NCBI GenBank assembly: GCA_964007475.1
Contig: OZ023274.1
Span: 94,621,750-94,685,749, forward strand
DNA: 64,000 nt
Reading direction: 5' to 3'
DNA from: Hybos culiciformis
Taxonomy: Eukaryota > Arthropoda > Insecta > Diptera > Hybotidae
Part shown: in pieces, positions 25,970 to 39,544 of the stretch
Numbering within the stretch: the first letter of the stretch is position 1
Layout of the letters: each line of letters starts with the position of its first letter
The notes under the pieces: generated by a model
What the model was told of the DNA's origin: nothing
The model's input: only the letters and a program-made list of their open reading frames with translations
Databases searched by the model: none
Program-made: the position numbers and the translations under genes

Positions 25970-25988
25970 ATGCCGAGCACTATAAGAG
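25970..25988 (+). CDS. Hr3: HR3 alternative first coding exon A (6 codons + 1 base)
   Basis: The exon is an ATG followed by CCG AGC ACT ATA AGA and one extra base, ending at a near-perfect donor (AGAG|GTAAGT). It encodes M-P-S-T-I-R. An in-frame TAG lies 18 bases upstream, so this is a true start, and the preceding ~1 kb is A-rich leader-like DNA. The phase-1 end matches the other two HR3 start exons in this window. If it joins the same A-Q-I-E-I-I-P exon, the product would begin MPSTIRAQIE, much like vertebrate ROR-beta (MRAQIE). The exon is too short to identify by homology, so the assignment rests on phase, donor quality, strand and position. Confidence 0.6.
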
Positions 25989-28229
25989 GTAAGTTTATTA
26001 TATAGTTTTATTTATTTTTTTTTTAATTTTAATTTACTTACTGTTATAATTTAAAACTCATAATGATAGAATATATACTTTGTTTGACAATCTAATAAAA
26101 AAATTATCTTTATAAGAGTGTCATATAGTTTAGATTTTACTATTTTGTAATATTTAAATTTTTTAATTAGTTTATTGACTTAATTCCAAACAGTTTCATC
26201 CAATTATTTTAAATATACTATAATTATGAATATTAATAGTAATACGGTATTAATATTAATGATTACATTTTTGTGGAATTTTTAATGTTAATAATTGTTA
26301 ACAATGTCTTTAATATAATATGAGCCATCTATATATTATTTTAAGAGTATTTCAGTGTTATGAACAAACATATTTGTATTATTTATATAGATATTACCCG
26401 TAGTAGTTAAATAAATAAATAAATAAATTTCAATATTTGAAAATTACAATCGAAAGCTAAACTCTAAAATTATACTCTAAAATTATACTTTGAGGGAATT
26501 GTCATAATTAAATAAACTATACTTAAACAAAGTTAACTAATATGTTGTTATAATTAATTTGTTTAATATCTGTATGCAAATAAAAGTTTGAGAGCAGAAA
26601 TTAGAAAACAAAAAAAAAAATTATATAAACATTTTTTTTTTTTATTTATATTATTATTAAGGTTAGACAATTTATATACAAACAAAGCCTTTATGAGGTC
26701 ATTATTATCTTTTATTATCTATTTATGCTTCCGTCTGGTACGTGTTTTAATTGTTTTTTTTTTTCTCTATTCTACAATTTTTTTTTTGCCATATTTAAAT
26801 ATTTGCATTTTATATATGTATATTGTGCAAAATTATGGAAAATTTTAAAATTTTCTTCACTTTTTTTTTTGTTTCTAAAACCTATCTCTTTTTAAGTTTT
26901 TAAGTACATAATAATGTATGCTTCATCATAATACATATATATAGAAATTAAGAAAAAGCTTTTAATAGAGCTTTCAGTGAAAATTATAAATGTTGATATC
27001 TATATATGCGTAAAATATTCTTAAAAGTTTATAATAAATTTCTATATATACATATTTATATTTCAACGATTTTAATTTCGGTTATCTGCGTATGATGTTT
27101 TCTAAAAATTATTATTTTTTTTTTGATTTAGAAGAGAAAAATAAAAATTTGAATATAGAAAAAGAAAACTGAAAATAAATATATAAAATATGAATAAGTT
27201 CATAAAGTCAACAAACGTTATGGAATTTTGAGAAGTTTTAGGTGGGTAACATATTTGTTGTAAAATTTATTTAAAAAATAAAAAATAAAAATCATATATA
27301 TGTTATGAATGAAATTTAACTTTTTCTAACATCGAAATTCTGTATAAATTTCAGTTTGTTTTTTTATTTTATGAATAATAATAATATATACCTATTATTA
27401 CTAACAAAGTAACAAAAATGATTTCTATGTTAATTTTAAAATAAATTTAGTTATCAACGGTCTTTCAGAGGCAATATCTTTTCAATATTTTTACTCTTTC
27501 TCTATAATATGAACATTATTTTCGGTTCGATTTTGTTTTCAAGAGTTTTATGAACTCCAACTATACGTACACATATTAAGTCAAATTTTGACGTACAAAG
27601 TGTGAACATTTTTTTGTGCCTTTGATTTGAAAAAGTTGATTATGTGCAAAAATCAAGTTTTGTCTGTAATTTGAACATTTTATTAAAGTTTTAACTATAC
27701 GTTTGAACCCAATTTTTAATTTAAGTAAAAGAACTATTCGGTTACTGCAATTTATTGTAGACACTAGTAAGTAAAGATACTGGCATATATATTCTCTTTA
27801 TGTAAGCTTGGTTTTTGCCAACCAATAAGAATAAATAGGATCATTAAACAAAATTATTTTTGAATTTTTTTTTTAAACTAGTGAAACAAGAAAACTTTTT
27901 TTTTTGCTATTACCTGCCAATGAATTTCTTTAATCAGATTCTATAGTACTGCCAATGATAGATAAGCTTGAATTAGAAAAAAAAAATACTTGGATCAGGT
28001 ATAAACTTTATTCAATATTTTTTTAGGGTCCAATTTAAATTTTGGGTCATCTCTATCTGTATACCTCTGAGAAAATTGTTGTTTAGTCTTCACAATAAAA
28101 TTTACACTTAAAAAAAATCTCAAATTTAGTATTTATTGTTTATAATTTTTATTTTATATTTTTATTGGTCATAAAAAATTTATTATCTTTTATCTCGAAT
28201 CATTTAACTATTGAAACTATTGAAAAATA

Positions 28230-28253
28230 ATATATATATATATATATATATAT
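28230..28253. repeat. TA dinucleotide microsatellite
   Basis: An uninterrupted run of about twelve TA units. It is likely length-variable. Confidence 0.9.
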
Positions 28254-31200
28254 TTGAAAATTTATTCATTTTCCTATAATATATATTATTGCATATATTA
28301 TATAAATTTTTTTCTACATTTTTAAAAGACTCGTGCCCTGAAGTCCATAGTTTTGGTATTAGCAAGTATTTACATATACATAGATGTTTGTATTTAAAAG
28401 ATCGGTAAAAGATAAGAATATTTAACAAAAAAAAAAAACCACAAAATGTACTTATTTGATTTAAGAAAACATACTGTGCAAATTTAATTATCGGAAATCT
28501 CAGTCCTGAGAAAAAATAATTTTTTTTTTCTTTCTGTGATGAAATATAAACACTTCAATGAATACATTTTTAACTTTTTATTATTATTATTTTTTTTTTC
28601 TCTCTGTAATGTAGCATTATGCCTATGTTCATATTTATGTATGAAAACATGTTTCGCCTTTAAGGGAAATCTAATTGAAAAAAAAAAAAAAAATATTAGA
28701 ATCTTTTATTTTAAATTTAGTTTGAAATCTTATTTTCAATCAACGACATAAATTGTATATTTTATATAGTTGAAATAATATTATTCAACTACAACAATAT
28801 TTATATAAAATTTTGGTCTTTAAAGTTTATTCAACAGGCCAATAAGGAAGGCATGGGAAACAAAAAGCAAATTTTAGCTATTACTTACTTTTGTATCTTT
28901 TACTTACTTTCGAATACCTTTTGTACTTGAAGAAGTATGGTTTTATTAATGTTAATGAAGTTTGAACGGAAGTTAGGAAGAAATTATTTATACTCTTCTT
29001 AAAGCGGAACAAGTGGTATATCAAATGTCGACATTTATCAGATGCGGACTAAAAACGAATGTCCAAAGCTCGTATATGATGTATTTATTCATTTTGTGCG
29101 GTATATTCTATGTTAATATTTATTGTTGTGATAAGACCTCGGATTCATAATATCTTTGTTAATGCCAGAATTTTTAAATTAATGTCATAAAAATTTTAAT
29201 TGAATCTTAAAAGGTTGAGATTAATGTTTCTTTCTTGCATTGAAATAATAATTCGAATGTCAAATATTTGGTCAAAAAAAAATTTGTACAAAAAATGTAA
29301 TTAGCTCAACAACTATATAAATATAAATTTTTATTATTTTTATGAGATGGAAAATTTATGCAAATGACGAATCTTTATGATTAATTTTTATATGCGTGTG
29401 TTAACTATTAACTGAAAAATCATATTAACATAAATTATAAAATATGTTTGTATGAATGTTAAATTAAAAAAAAAACCTATCTATGTAAATAGTATGATTA
29501 TAAAAATATGGAAGAAATATATTAATTTATATGAAAATGGGTTCAAAAAAATTTGGATCTTTTGAATACAGATAAATTTTAGTTTAAAAGTGAATATCAT
29601 TGGTTGTCGTTATACAGGGTCCTATGTTTAAGTAAGTATTTATTTTTTTGTCACTTCGTCGAAGTATTTCAGAACCTAAAATAATTTATAATAAAAATCT
29701 TAAATATTAGAAATAAAACACATATTCAATATATTCAATAAGTTTAGTTTATTTTGTGTATTTCTGGCTGACTGGATAAAAATAATACTATGTTTTTTTG
29801 GCGGCAAAAAACTATTCATCCAAGTCTTATTTTTTTTTTTGTAACTTCAGATCTTATATGAATCTGAAATAAATTTTCTTTCTTCAAGAAGTTTTAAGTT
29901 AAACAAAATTATATATATTTTCCAATTTCAATTTTCCTTCTACAAATCACTATCATGCTGATCGTGTGCCTTTTTGGGAAAACGAAAAACGAAAAAAAAA
30001 AACAAAGTTATAGTTCTATTGCGCGCGATAAGAAAAACAACAACAAAAAAACATAACATGTAAAGATAGTAAAAACTGGAAAATCTAACAAAGAAAAACT
30101 GAGACAAAAATATTTGCAAGAAGAAAACTAAAAAAAATTATATGTGGAAAATAACCGCACAATGATCATCAAGATGATGGTTAACCGTTGTATTTGGCTG
30201 GTTTTATAATTTTTTATTTTTTTTTTAGTTGTTTTTCATTTTCTTGCTCTATTCCAGAATATTTCTATGTACATACATACCATGCAAAAAAAAAAAAAAC
30301 GAATTATGCAATAAAAAATGTTTTGAAATAAGCATGATAAAAAAAAAAAAAAAAATAAGAAAAAAGAATTTATTGTAAAAGTCCCGTAAGTTAGTCCCAC
30401 TTTTTTTTTTTCTATCCATTCTGTTCTTTTTATTTTATTTTTTTTATTTAACATTAAAATACCTATATATTGCAATTGTACATAAAATATTATATGCTAT
30501 ATTTTGTATAGAAAAAAAAATTTTTTTTTTTATTCTTTAAACAGCATAGATTTTAGATTTCATACTACTATTAAATTTAATTTCTGAATGAATGAGAATA
30601 AATAAAGATTTTTTCTTTCTATCATTCAAAGGGTTTAGTAGACACGTATATGTACCCAGCAGATAGTGTTGTATGAAGATTGTTTTATTTTAAGTGCTGG
30701 GAACAAACGCAGTTTCATCATATATAATTATATCAAATTGTTATTTTTGTTTAATATATAAATTTCGAAGATGTAGATGTGTGTGCGCAGTGCATATAAT
30801 ACTTGACTAAATGACCCACTTATGGAGAAATTAATTATTTATCCTCTTTCAAATATATGGCTTATTTCGTCTTATTTATAAAATCTAATAAATTAGAATT
30901 ATAAAATTCAGGATTAAAATAGAATGCTGATATACCCATTAAATGAGGAAAAAAAAAATTTAAAATAATAAATTATTGATAAAATCATTTAATTATCGAT
31001 GGAAATTATGTATAAAAATGTAGTTCCAGATGAACTGAAAATTTATTCACAGGATGGCACTACAATTATTGATTTAAAATATTAATAATTTTTTTTTAAT
31101 TATAATTTAATTTAATTTAATTTTCGAAAACTTTTCATCAATAATTTTCGAACTATTATAAAGCTGGTAGAAACTTTTCATAATTTTTTATTAACATTTG

Positions 31201-34200
31201 ACTTTGGACTATTTCACAGCAAGACTTGCTTATCATCTTTAACAATCTATATTCAAAGAAAAACTTTCGATATAGTTCAGACAATCTAACTCCATTTGGA
31301 AATCTTGATTATTTGTCTATATTAAAATTAGTCGAAGGTGTGTCGAGGATCTAACATTATACGATATCAAAAAGATTTTCATAAATAAGTATACCCTTTC
31401 TAATAAGTGATACTTTTTTAAAAATAGTTTCCGTTTCGATAAATGCAATCTAAAGAAAAATGCATATAGAAAATTTCCTTTATCAAGTTTTTTTTTTATC
31501 GTAACAAGTACTACCTATGTTTTTTTTTTTAGCAAATTCTAGAACCTGATTAAAAAAAAAACAGATGTTTTGCACAATTTTTAAAATTTCCTTTAAAGTG
31601 CATTTGAAAATAAAAATATAATATTTTTTGTTACATAAGTTTTTAATATTGCACTTGAAATATCCTTGTTTTCTTCATAATATCCTTTTTTTTTCTCCTG
31701 ATGTACATTTTTTTTTGTTTTTTTTTTTTAATATACCTAATTGGAAAACTTGAAACATATTATATATATTATTATATTCATATGTATATATAGTGAATAT
31801 TATATTTTTATGGATTTTTCCCCTTATCAATTACCTACTTTTTGTCTCTTTCTAATTTTAAATAGATTTTTCATTTATTTTCATTTCTTTTTTATTCTTC
31901 ATTCTCAAAGTAATATTTTTCAATTATGTATTTTTTTAAAAATTTTAATATAAACGATTTGTTATAAGTGCCATTTTTCTTGAAATTGACATAAGTTATA
32001 CTTAAAAAGTATAAATAATTGCTATTAGGCAAAGGAAGGTTCAATTAGGATCAAATAGATGGTTAGTCGAAAGGAATTCGTTCACAATTTTTTTGAAGCT
32101 ACACAAGAACACAAGTAATTTTTTTAGACGTCCTTACACTTTTGGAAACTGTAAAGCCGAAAGCTTTTGATCTTTTGATCTGAATTAAAAATATGTTTAA
32201 TCCAGTTTAATATTAAATTGAAAAAATCCAAAAGTTTACTATAAGCTTAAGCTTGAGTTTTAAAAAAATTCGATCAATTTGTTTTTCGAAGACCAGAATA
32301 AAAGCGATAAAGTGTATAAATTTAAAAAAAAGAAATTTCTAAAAAAAAGTACTTAGAATAAAATTTTTCCTCACAAATTTTATGCATCTTTGTTTTCCGG
32401 AATACGAAAAAAAAAAGAAAAAATTAAAATAAATGACTTTAATGCGAAAAGTAGGCAATTGGGAAAATTTTGTTTATGTTTCTTTTTTTTTATGTTCTCA
32501 AGAAAAACATTTTTTTTTTTGGGTTTGTTTTAGGGGGTTGAAAATGGTAGGTACTTTTTATTCAGTAGGTATTTAAAGATTATATTTTGTAAATAAGTTT
32601 TTTTAATTCTTTTTTTTTTTGCTTTTTTTTTTAAGAATGAAGAGTTACTATGTTGTATTGTTAAGGACATTTTTTTTTTATATATAATTTTTAAGCGCAT
32701 GTCCTTAATATCACATACATCGATACATTCCGACCATTATTATAATCGGAAAAAAAGCTTTATGTACTAGGTATATAAGTTAATATATATTTATATAAAT
32801 AATATTAATATATGTACACTTTTACATAATTATAATAAAAATTCTGTTCTTATTGTGTTTCCTTCATATTTTCAATGAGAAGAAAAATAATTCTTTAAAT
32901 TTAATCATCGCTATACAGCTATTAAATATAATTTTCTGTTTTGGAAAAATTTAACACACCAATTTGTCATTTGGAAAATTGAAATATTTTTGGTATGGTT
33001 GTTAAGTGAACAATATGTGAAATCTCGAAAAAAAAAAATTGAAGTACATAATATTATGTAGTATGTATATATATATCATAATGAGCTTACCTTATTGAAA
33101 AAAGTTGCTGGAAAATTTATCTTTTGCTACAAAACTTATGATTAATTTAAAATACCCGGTATAATTTAATATTATATAGCATATACATAGTAACAATCCA
33201 AAATTAATATTATAACATTGATATGATTGTTTGATAAATTTCATGTCAATATTACATTAAGTTTTTTTATTTTATTTTTTTTAACTATAATAATAATTTA
33301 CTAAGTGTGGTATAATATTCCAATATACTTTTCAAAGTGGTTTTTCTTTAATTTAATATTTCCTATTAACATTTATTTTGTAACCTTAATATAAAACACA
33401 CATATATTTTGTGAACTCAATCAACATGAATAAGTTACACCAAATATTAGTGACAGAAAATGAAATAAATGGTAGTATATATTAGAAACTGTTAGCTAGC
33501 GAGATCCTGGGCAGAATGTGCAAGGAAAATCATTCCTGTTTATAAATAAATTGTTCGTCAATATTAAGTTACTTTTTTATCTTAATTAAATGTTAAGTTG
33601 GTATAATAAAAAAAATAATATTCCAATTCTTTCCTTTGTAGGTAGCAAAAATTTGAAGATTCTTCTTTGCCAAATTTACCGCAGTTTTACATTCTTCATT
33701 TTATTTTCATTTTTTTTTTGTGGTTTACCTAAATATATAAAATGGAACATACACCTAATAGTAGTTAGTTATATACAAATATGTTAATTGTAAATCTACA
33801 AAATAGATCAAAGAATTTTTTTTTTTATATCAAAACTTTATTTCTTTGTTTGGGCTAAATCCTTATAGAAAATCCCTAGTTTCGAGTATTTAACACATTT
33901 ACATAAAAACACATAAACCTATATTTGAAAAATATAACAAAACATGGAAAAAAAAAACAAATAAAGAAAATAAAAATCAAAACATAATAAGTATTAAAAA
34001 AAAAAAACATAAAAAAAAAACAACAAAATTTTCCCAAGTTCAAAATAACATGGGGTAGTAGAGAACTTGACATGAAAATAATAAAAAATAAAAAAAAAAT
34101 TAATAAAAAAAAATTTCCCTCTTTATTTTTATTATTTAAATATCACTCTATAAAACATAATACATAATTACACATATGTTTTCACTAAAAAATTTCCTAA

Positions 34201-34421
34201 ATTTTAATTCCGTTAAAGCATAAAAAGAAAATCAAAGAAAAATTTAACTGCGTTGTATTTTCATTTCAAATATATTCATTGATTTGTATTATATAGGATT
34301 TGTTTGGAAAACTAAACTATAGGTATTTGGAGAACTAATATTTTCCTTTTATAGAACTTGGGACATCAAAAATTTTACAAATTAAATCATTAGATAGAAA
34401 ATTTAACTAATTTTTTTTTGT

Positions 34422-34499
34422 CGGCCGTCATGGTGTAGTGGTATTGCCATTATCCTACGGCTTGTTCGGTCGTGGGCTCGATTCCCACTTCGGACTGAA
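34422..34499 (+). repeat. tRNA-like (SINE-like) repeat, copy 2, with A and B boxes
   Basis: TGGTGTAGTGG matches the Pol III A-box consensus at every fixed position, and GGCTCGATTCC matches the B box with one mismatch. The 3' part folds as a perfect T-arm (GTGGG, seven-base loop, CCCAC). The acceptor stem pairs poorly and I could not fold a clean anticodon arm, so it is not called as a working tRNA. It shares most of its sequence with the damaged copy at 2341-2406. A TTTGTATCA-containing body and a T-rich tail follow to about 34560, as in a tRNA-derived SINE. Confidence 0.6.
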
Positions 34500-34711
34500 A
34501 TTTGTATCATTTTTTCACTTTGTCTCACTTGAATTAAGTGTTTGTGTTGTTTTTTTTTTAATAAGTAAGCTTTTTTTGAGTAAAAGTAACTATAAATCAA
34601 CAGTATCTAAGGAATTTTATATTAGAGAAAGTTCTTCTACAAAAAAGTTTTTCTTATATTTTTTAACATCAAAAATTTGCTTACCTAAAACCGCTTACCT
34701 AAAGTATATCT

Positions 34712-34956
34712 TGTAGTGCGCCTTTTGAGCGTGACACTCTTCACTCATATAATATCATTAGGATATGATATGAGTGATGAGTGACACATTGAATGGGACT
34801 ACTCACTCTCTCTCTCTCTCTTCCTTTAAGATTGTATTTAAAGTTATGTACGATTGTACAATAAGTCGAGTCTGTAAGTATCATTCAATAAATAAAGTTA
34901 TGTCATCTGAATTAAACCAATTATTTTATTTTATTGTGTGATGCTTAGACATCACA
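34712..34956. mobile_element. candidate solo LTR of a retrotransposon (245 bp)
   Basis: The segment begins TGTAGTG and ends CATCACA, imperfect inverted termini of the TG...CA type, and is flanked on both sides by ATCT (34708-34711 and 34957-34960), a 4-bp target duplication. Inside are a long near-palindrome (34731-34787), a CT run, and overlapping AATAAA signals (about 34887-34897) followed by a T-rich stretch, as in an R/U5 region. No gag or pol sequence is nearby, so it is best read as a solo LTR. The 4-bp duplication suggests a Ty3/Gypsy-like integrase. The less AT-rich 130 bases that follow could be leftover internal sequence. Confidence 0.55.
34731..34787. repeat. near-palindrome / hairpin inside the LTR candidate
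   Basis: The left arm GTGACACTCTTCACTCATAT pairs with the right arm ATATGAGTGATGAGTGACAC with two mismatches. The middle (ATATCAT ... ATGATAT) is itself self-complementary, so almost the whole 57 bases can fold. Confidence 0.8.
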
Positions 34957-37900
34957 ATCTGAATCAAGATCACTGGCTCCAGAGTGAGTGAGAAGGATTT
35001 GTTCAATTTTGAGGAACGAAATAGATAATAAAAAAGATCAAACGTAGAAACAAGGGTTAAATGTCACTCTCCAGAGCTGGTGATGTGGAATTTTGAATTT
35101 CTTTAATTTTTAAAACAATTTCTTCCATGTTATGATAAATTGCAGTTTTTGTACAGAAATAAAATTTAAATATAATTTTATAAAATTCCACTAGAGGGCT
35201 CTTAACAAACATTATGTGAACTTAGCCAATGTTTGAAAATATGATCCTAAAGTTATTTTTTTAGCAGAAAAAAATCGGCATTCTATATAAACATCATAAT
35301 GTGATTAATATATATAGGTACCTGAATATATACCTACCTACCCCTTTTAATTATAAGATTTCTTTAAATCTATGTCAGCTCTTGCCTATATCATCTGCAA
35401 AAAAAAAATAAATTTATCTATGGAAGTATTCCAAACTATCTGACACTATTATAAACAAAAAAAAAACGAATATGAATCACAGATTTTTATCAATTCCTTT
35501 AAAAAAAAACTAGGACAAATATTATTTATTATTATTATATGTACTAAAAATGTGTTGCAATTTACACACAAAAAAAAAAAAATACAGCAAAAAAAAAACC
35601 AACCTCCTTTTAAAAACATCCACATCAGGAAAACTTTTAAGTTGCGAACAAAAATAATTGCACTTAAAAATTCAAAAATATCTGTACTGTTCCCACAATA
35701 TTAGTTGTTGTTGTCGTTATTACATAAAAAAAAAAATTTTTCATTATCCTTACAAAATTTCCCAAAAATAAAAAAAAATGGAAAAATGAAAAAATGAAAA
35801 ACAAAATTTAATAAATTTCCCAATAAAGGAATTCCGCTATATAGAATTTTCATCATACTATGAAAAATAAAATTCAGTATATTTTTTGTTTTTATTCCGA
35901 GAATTTCCATTTAATCAAAAAAATATAAAATAAAAAAAAACTTTCTTCAGCCGAATATTATTTTTCAAATTTACAATTTATTTTTTTTTTAATAATAATA
36001 AAATAAAAAAGGATTAGAAAAACAATGAAATTTTATAAAATTTATAATTAAAAGTTATTAAAAAAAGAAACAATAAATATTTAAAATACGCATTTAGACG
36101 TCAGAAAGAAAAATTTTTTTTTTAGCGAATAATATTCTCTACCTATATATAAAAAAAATTTTTTTTTTTTTTTTTGTTTTTTTTCATATTTATATGTATG
36201 TTCCAATAAATAATTTTTATCGCGTATAGATTACATACTCATGTACACATCCTTTATCTCTTCTATATAAATATGTACTTCAAAAAGGAAAAATGCATTA
36301 GAAAATTGTTCTAAAATAAAAAACAAAAAATTATATACCTACTAAAAAAAATGAAAATTTTTGAAAAAACAAAATTTTAATTATTAAAATTTCGCTAAAT
36401 TTTTGTGAACATGTTAAGTGATAAAAAAAATATTTAAAAGAAAATAATAATCAAATCTATATAATATAAACACTCTTAAAAATAATAATCAATTTATTTA
36501 AATGAAAATAAATAATATTAAATCAGTCAGAAAATAATTTAAATTTAAAATAATAATAAATTAATTTCTCAATTTAAATATAAATTAATAATAAAAATAT
36601 ATACTCAAAAACTTTATATAAATTTAATTTAAAAATAAATCAAAAAATAATGAAACAAAATTTTGAAATTTATTATTTTTTATTTGGAATTATATAAGAA
36701 AAAATTTAATTTAAAATGAATCAAAAAATCTTAAAACAAAAAAAAAAATAAAGGAAAATAAAACATAAGAAAATGGGAAACTGCCCATATTAGATTTTTT
36801 TTTTTTTTTTTTGATATTTATGAATACTTTTTTCACAAAAACAAACTTAAAACTAATATATAAATAATTAGAAATTAATGGTGCAATGTATAAAAATTTA
36901 ATAATTAAAAATATACTTTTATCTAAAAATATATAATCTGATAAAATCTAATTTATATATAAAAACATATAAACAAAGATATATATATATATGTGCATAA
37001 TATATATTTTTTTTAATTTTTGGAAAACTGACTGTTGGCTATTTAATATTTATATATATATGAAAATGCATAATTATAGCAATATTTTTTTTAAAACTTA
37101 AATAAAATTAATTAATTTTTTTTTAATAATAATTAAAAAAAATATTTATATACATAGATTATAAATTATAAAAATAATTTTTTTTTTTAAGTAGACTGAT
37201 TTTGCGCTTTTCACGTTAATTCAAATCAATAATAAAACATTTTCTAATCATATTAAAACAAAATAAAAATTAATGCAATAAAAAATAAACATTAAATATT
37301 TATTAAATTCTAGATTAAAAATTAAAAAATTATATAAAAAAGTCTGATTTTTAATCAAAAAAAATAATATAAAATAATAATAATAAAAATTAGTTTTCGG
37401 TTTTAAATTATTAAAATTGAAAAACAAAAATTAAAATTTAAAAATATTTAATTTAACATTAAAAATTAAAAATGTTAAATTGTGATCAGAAAAAATAAAA
37501 TTAAAAAATAAAAACATTCCCTTTCCACATAGAATAAAAAAAGAAAATAGTAAACAAACATTAGTTAGTAAAAAAAAATAAAAAACAAAAAAAAAAGGAG
37601 AAAAATTAACGAAGCTATTTTTTGTAATGAAAATTTTTTCGGTTCGTGTCTTGACTTAGGGATATTTTGAAAGAGAAATTAATAAAATAAAAATAATAAA
37701 ATTCAGCACAAAAAAATTATTATCAATTAAAAGTGGAATCAAATTTATTAATTGACATATTTGTATGTTTTTAAAATTAATTAAATTAATAAAATTAATT
37801 AATTAATTGAATTATTTAATTATTGTCTCTCAAATATTTTCTTAAATGTAAATCTGAATTTCGGTAATTTTGTATACATAGTTCAAATTTCTGACAAAGT

Positions 37901-39544
37901 GTCAACGAGAGAAATTTAAGAAAAACATTTTTACCCCTATCTTAACGAAATAAATAAACATAAAACAAAAATTTCCCTTATTTTTCCATTTCGGTTTTTA
38001 GTTTTTCCTCACTACCGGAAAAAATTATTTCAAGGGGTAGTTTGACGCATGCCAGCATAATATATAAATTTTTTTTCAAATTCTAAAAGATAATTTCTAC
38101 CCCTATATAATATTCACTGCACCCTCTTTCATCTGCTAAAGGATTTTAAGTGATGGTATGCGTTTTTTATTGATTATAAAAATAATTTCAGTGAAAATAG
38201 TGAAAACATGGAATTGTTTTTTTTTTATATTTCGTATAGAAGAGGAAAATAAAATATTTAAATTAAGTTTAAATTAAAAAAAAAAAATATATATATAAAA
38301 AGTGAAATCATAAATTATTTGGGAGCGATAATTTCATTTATTTTCTAATTTTCATAAAATTTTTGAACTTTATTAAAAATATTCCAAATAGGTTTTCATA
38401 AGATTATTGATTTTTTTATTTTATTTTTTATTATTATTATTTATGTATCAAAATTTATGCTGCTGCTATTTGAATGACAGAGAATTTATAATTTGATTAA
38501 TGGCTATATATATATAATGTACATTATGTTTATATAAATATTTAACATACAGAGAAATTTGTATGTATTCATCTATTTATTATTTTCATTTAAGTACCTA
38601 AATGTCACATAAGGTTTTTAATGTTATCCTTAAAATGGAATAAGATTAATGACACGCAACTTAGTTTTAAACTTACTTATAATAACAGAAGTAGTTTGTT
38701 AATTTATTTTCAAGAAAAATTTTACAAGAAAACAATAGATAAAATAACATAGAAAATTAGATTAGAATGACAAAAATTTGTTAATAATTTAATAAGTCAA
38801 TTTTTATTTACATTACGTTCTTAAACTCTGAAAATTATAGATTTTTAAGACTATACATATTACCTAAGCTCTATTCGAAATTCAGCTCAAAAACCTAAAT
38901 CTGACTAAAAATAGTTTTTCTAAGAAATAACGCGCCAAAAATAAAAACCCATATTTTCTTTTTCGACAAGGTATATGAAAAAAAAGAGAATTTATGCACA
39001 GAAATTATTTTCACTAAACTTGATTTTTTTTTACGTAATAAAAAAAGAAATTTTCTTTATAAAATGGCATAATTAAATAATTTTAATTTAATGATAAATA
39101 ATTTTGATAACATAATTTCAATTTTTTTTTTTTATTTTTCCTTCCGAAAGTGCGTTAATATTTTATTAAATATAAAGTAAAAATTACAATAAAGTTTTAC
39201 CAAATAATATTCAAAATTCAAAGTTTTATTTAAAAAAAAAAAAATACGAAAAAAGGGGTGCCATTGCGTGCACAGTATAATTAAGCCCCATAATATACAC
39301 ATAAAGACTCTATAAATATACTTAATTTTCTTTAATGGGAAAATAAACTACAGGGCATTTCTTAACAAACAAAAAATAAAAAAAAAAACAAACTGAACCA
39401 GATAAATAACTAGAAGCAATTTTTACACCACACCGTAATGTTTTAAGTTTACATACCAAAAAATAACGAAACATAAAAATAACAAAACATAAAAACAAAA
39501 AAAATTATCTCATCCAAGTCATTTGTAATAAGAACAACCCATTA

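Larger units (their letters stand above)
25989..39544 (+). other. Hr3: HR3 intron/leader DNA between exons A and B
   Basis: About 13.5 kb of AT-rich DNA with no credible ORF. It includes a TA microsatellite (28230-28253), a tRNA-like repeat (34422-34499) and a solo-LTR candidate (34712-34956). From about 35900 to 39540 the plus strand is heavily A-rich, consistent with a long 5' untranslated leader ahead of exon B, though its start site cannot be set by eye. Confidence 0.5.

Noticed and set aside
34422..34499. Functional tRNA gene
   Set aside because: A and B boxes and the T-arm are good, but the acceptor stem pairs poorly and no clean anticodon arm could be drawn.
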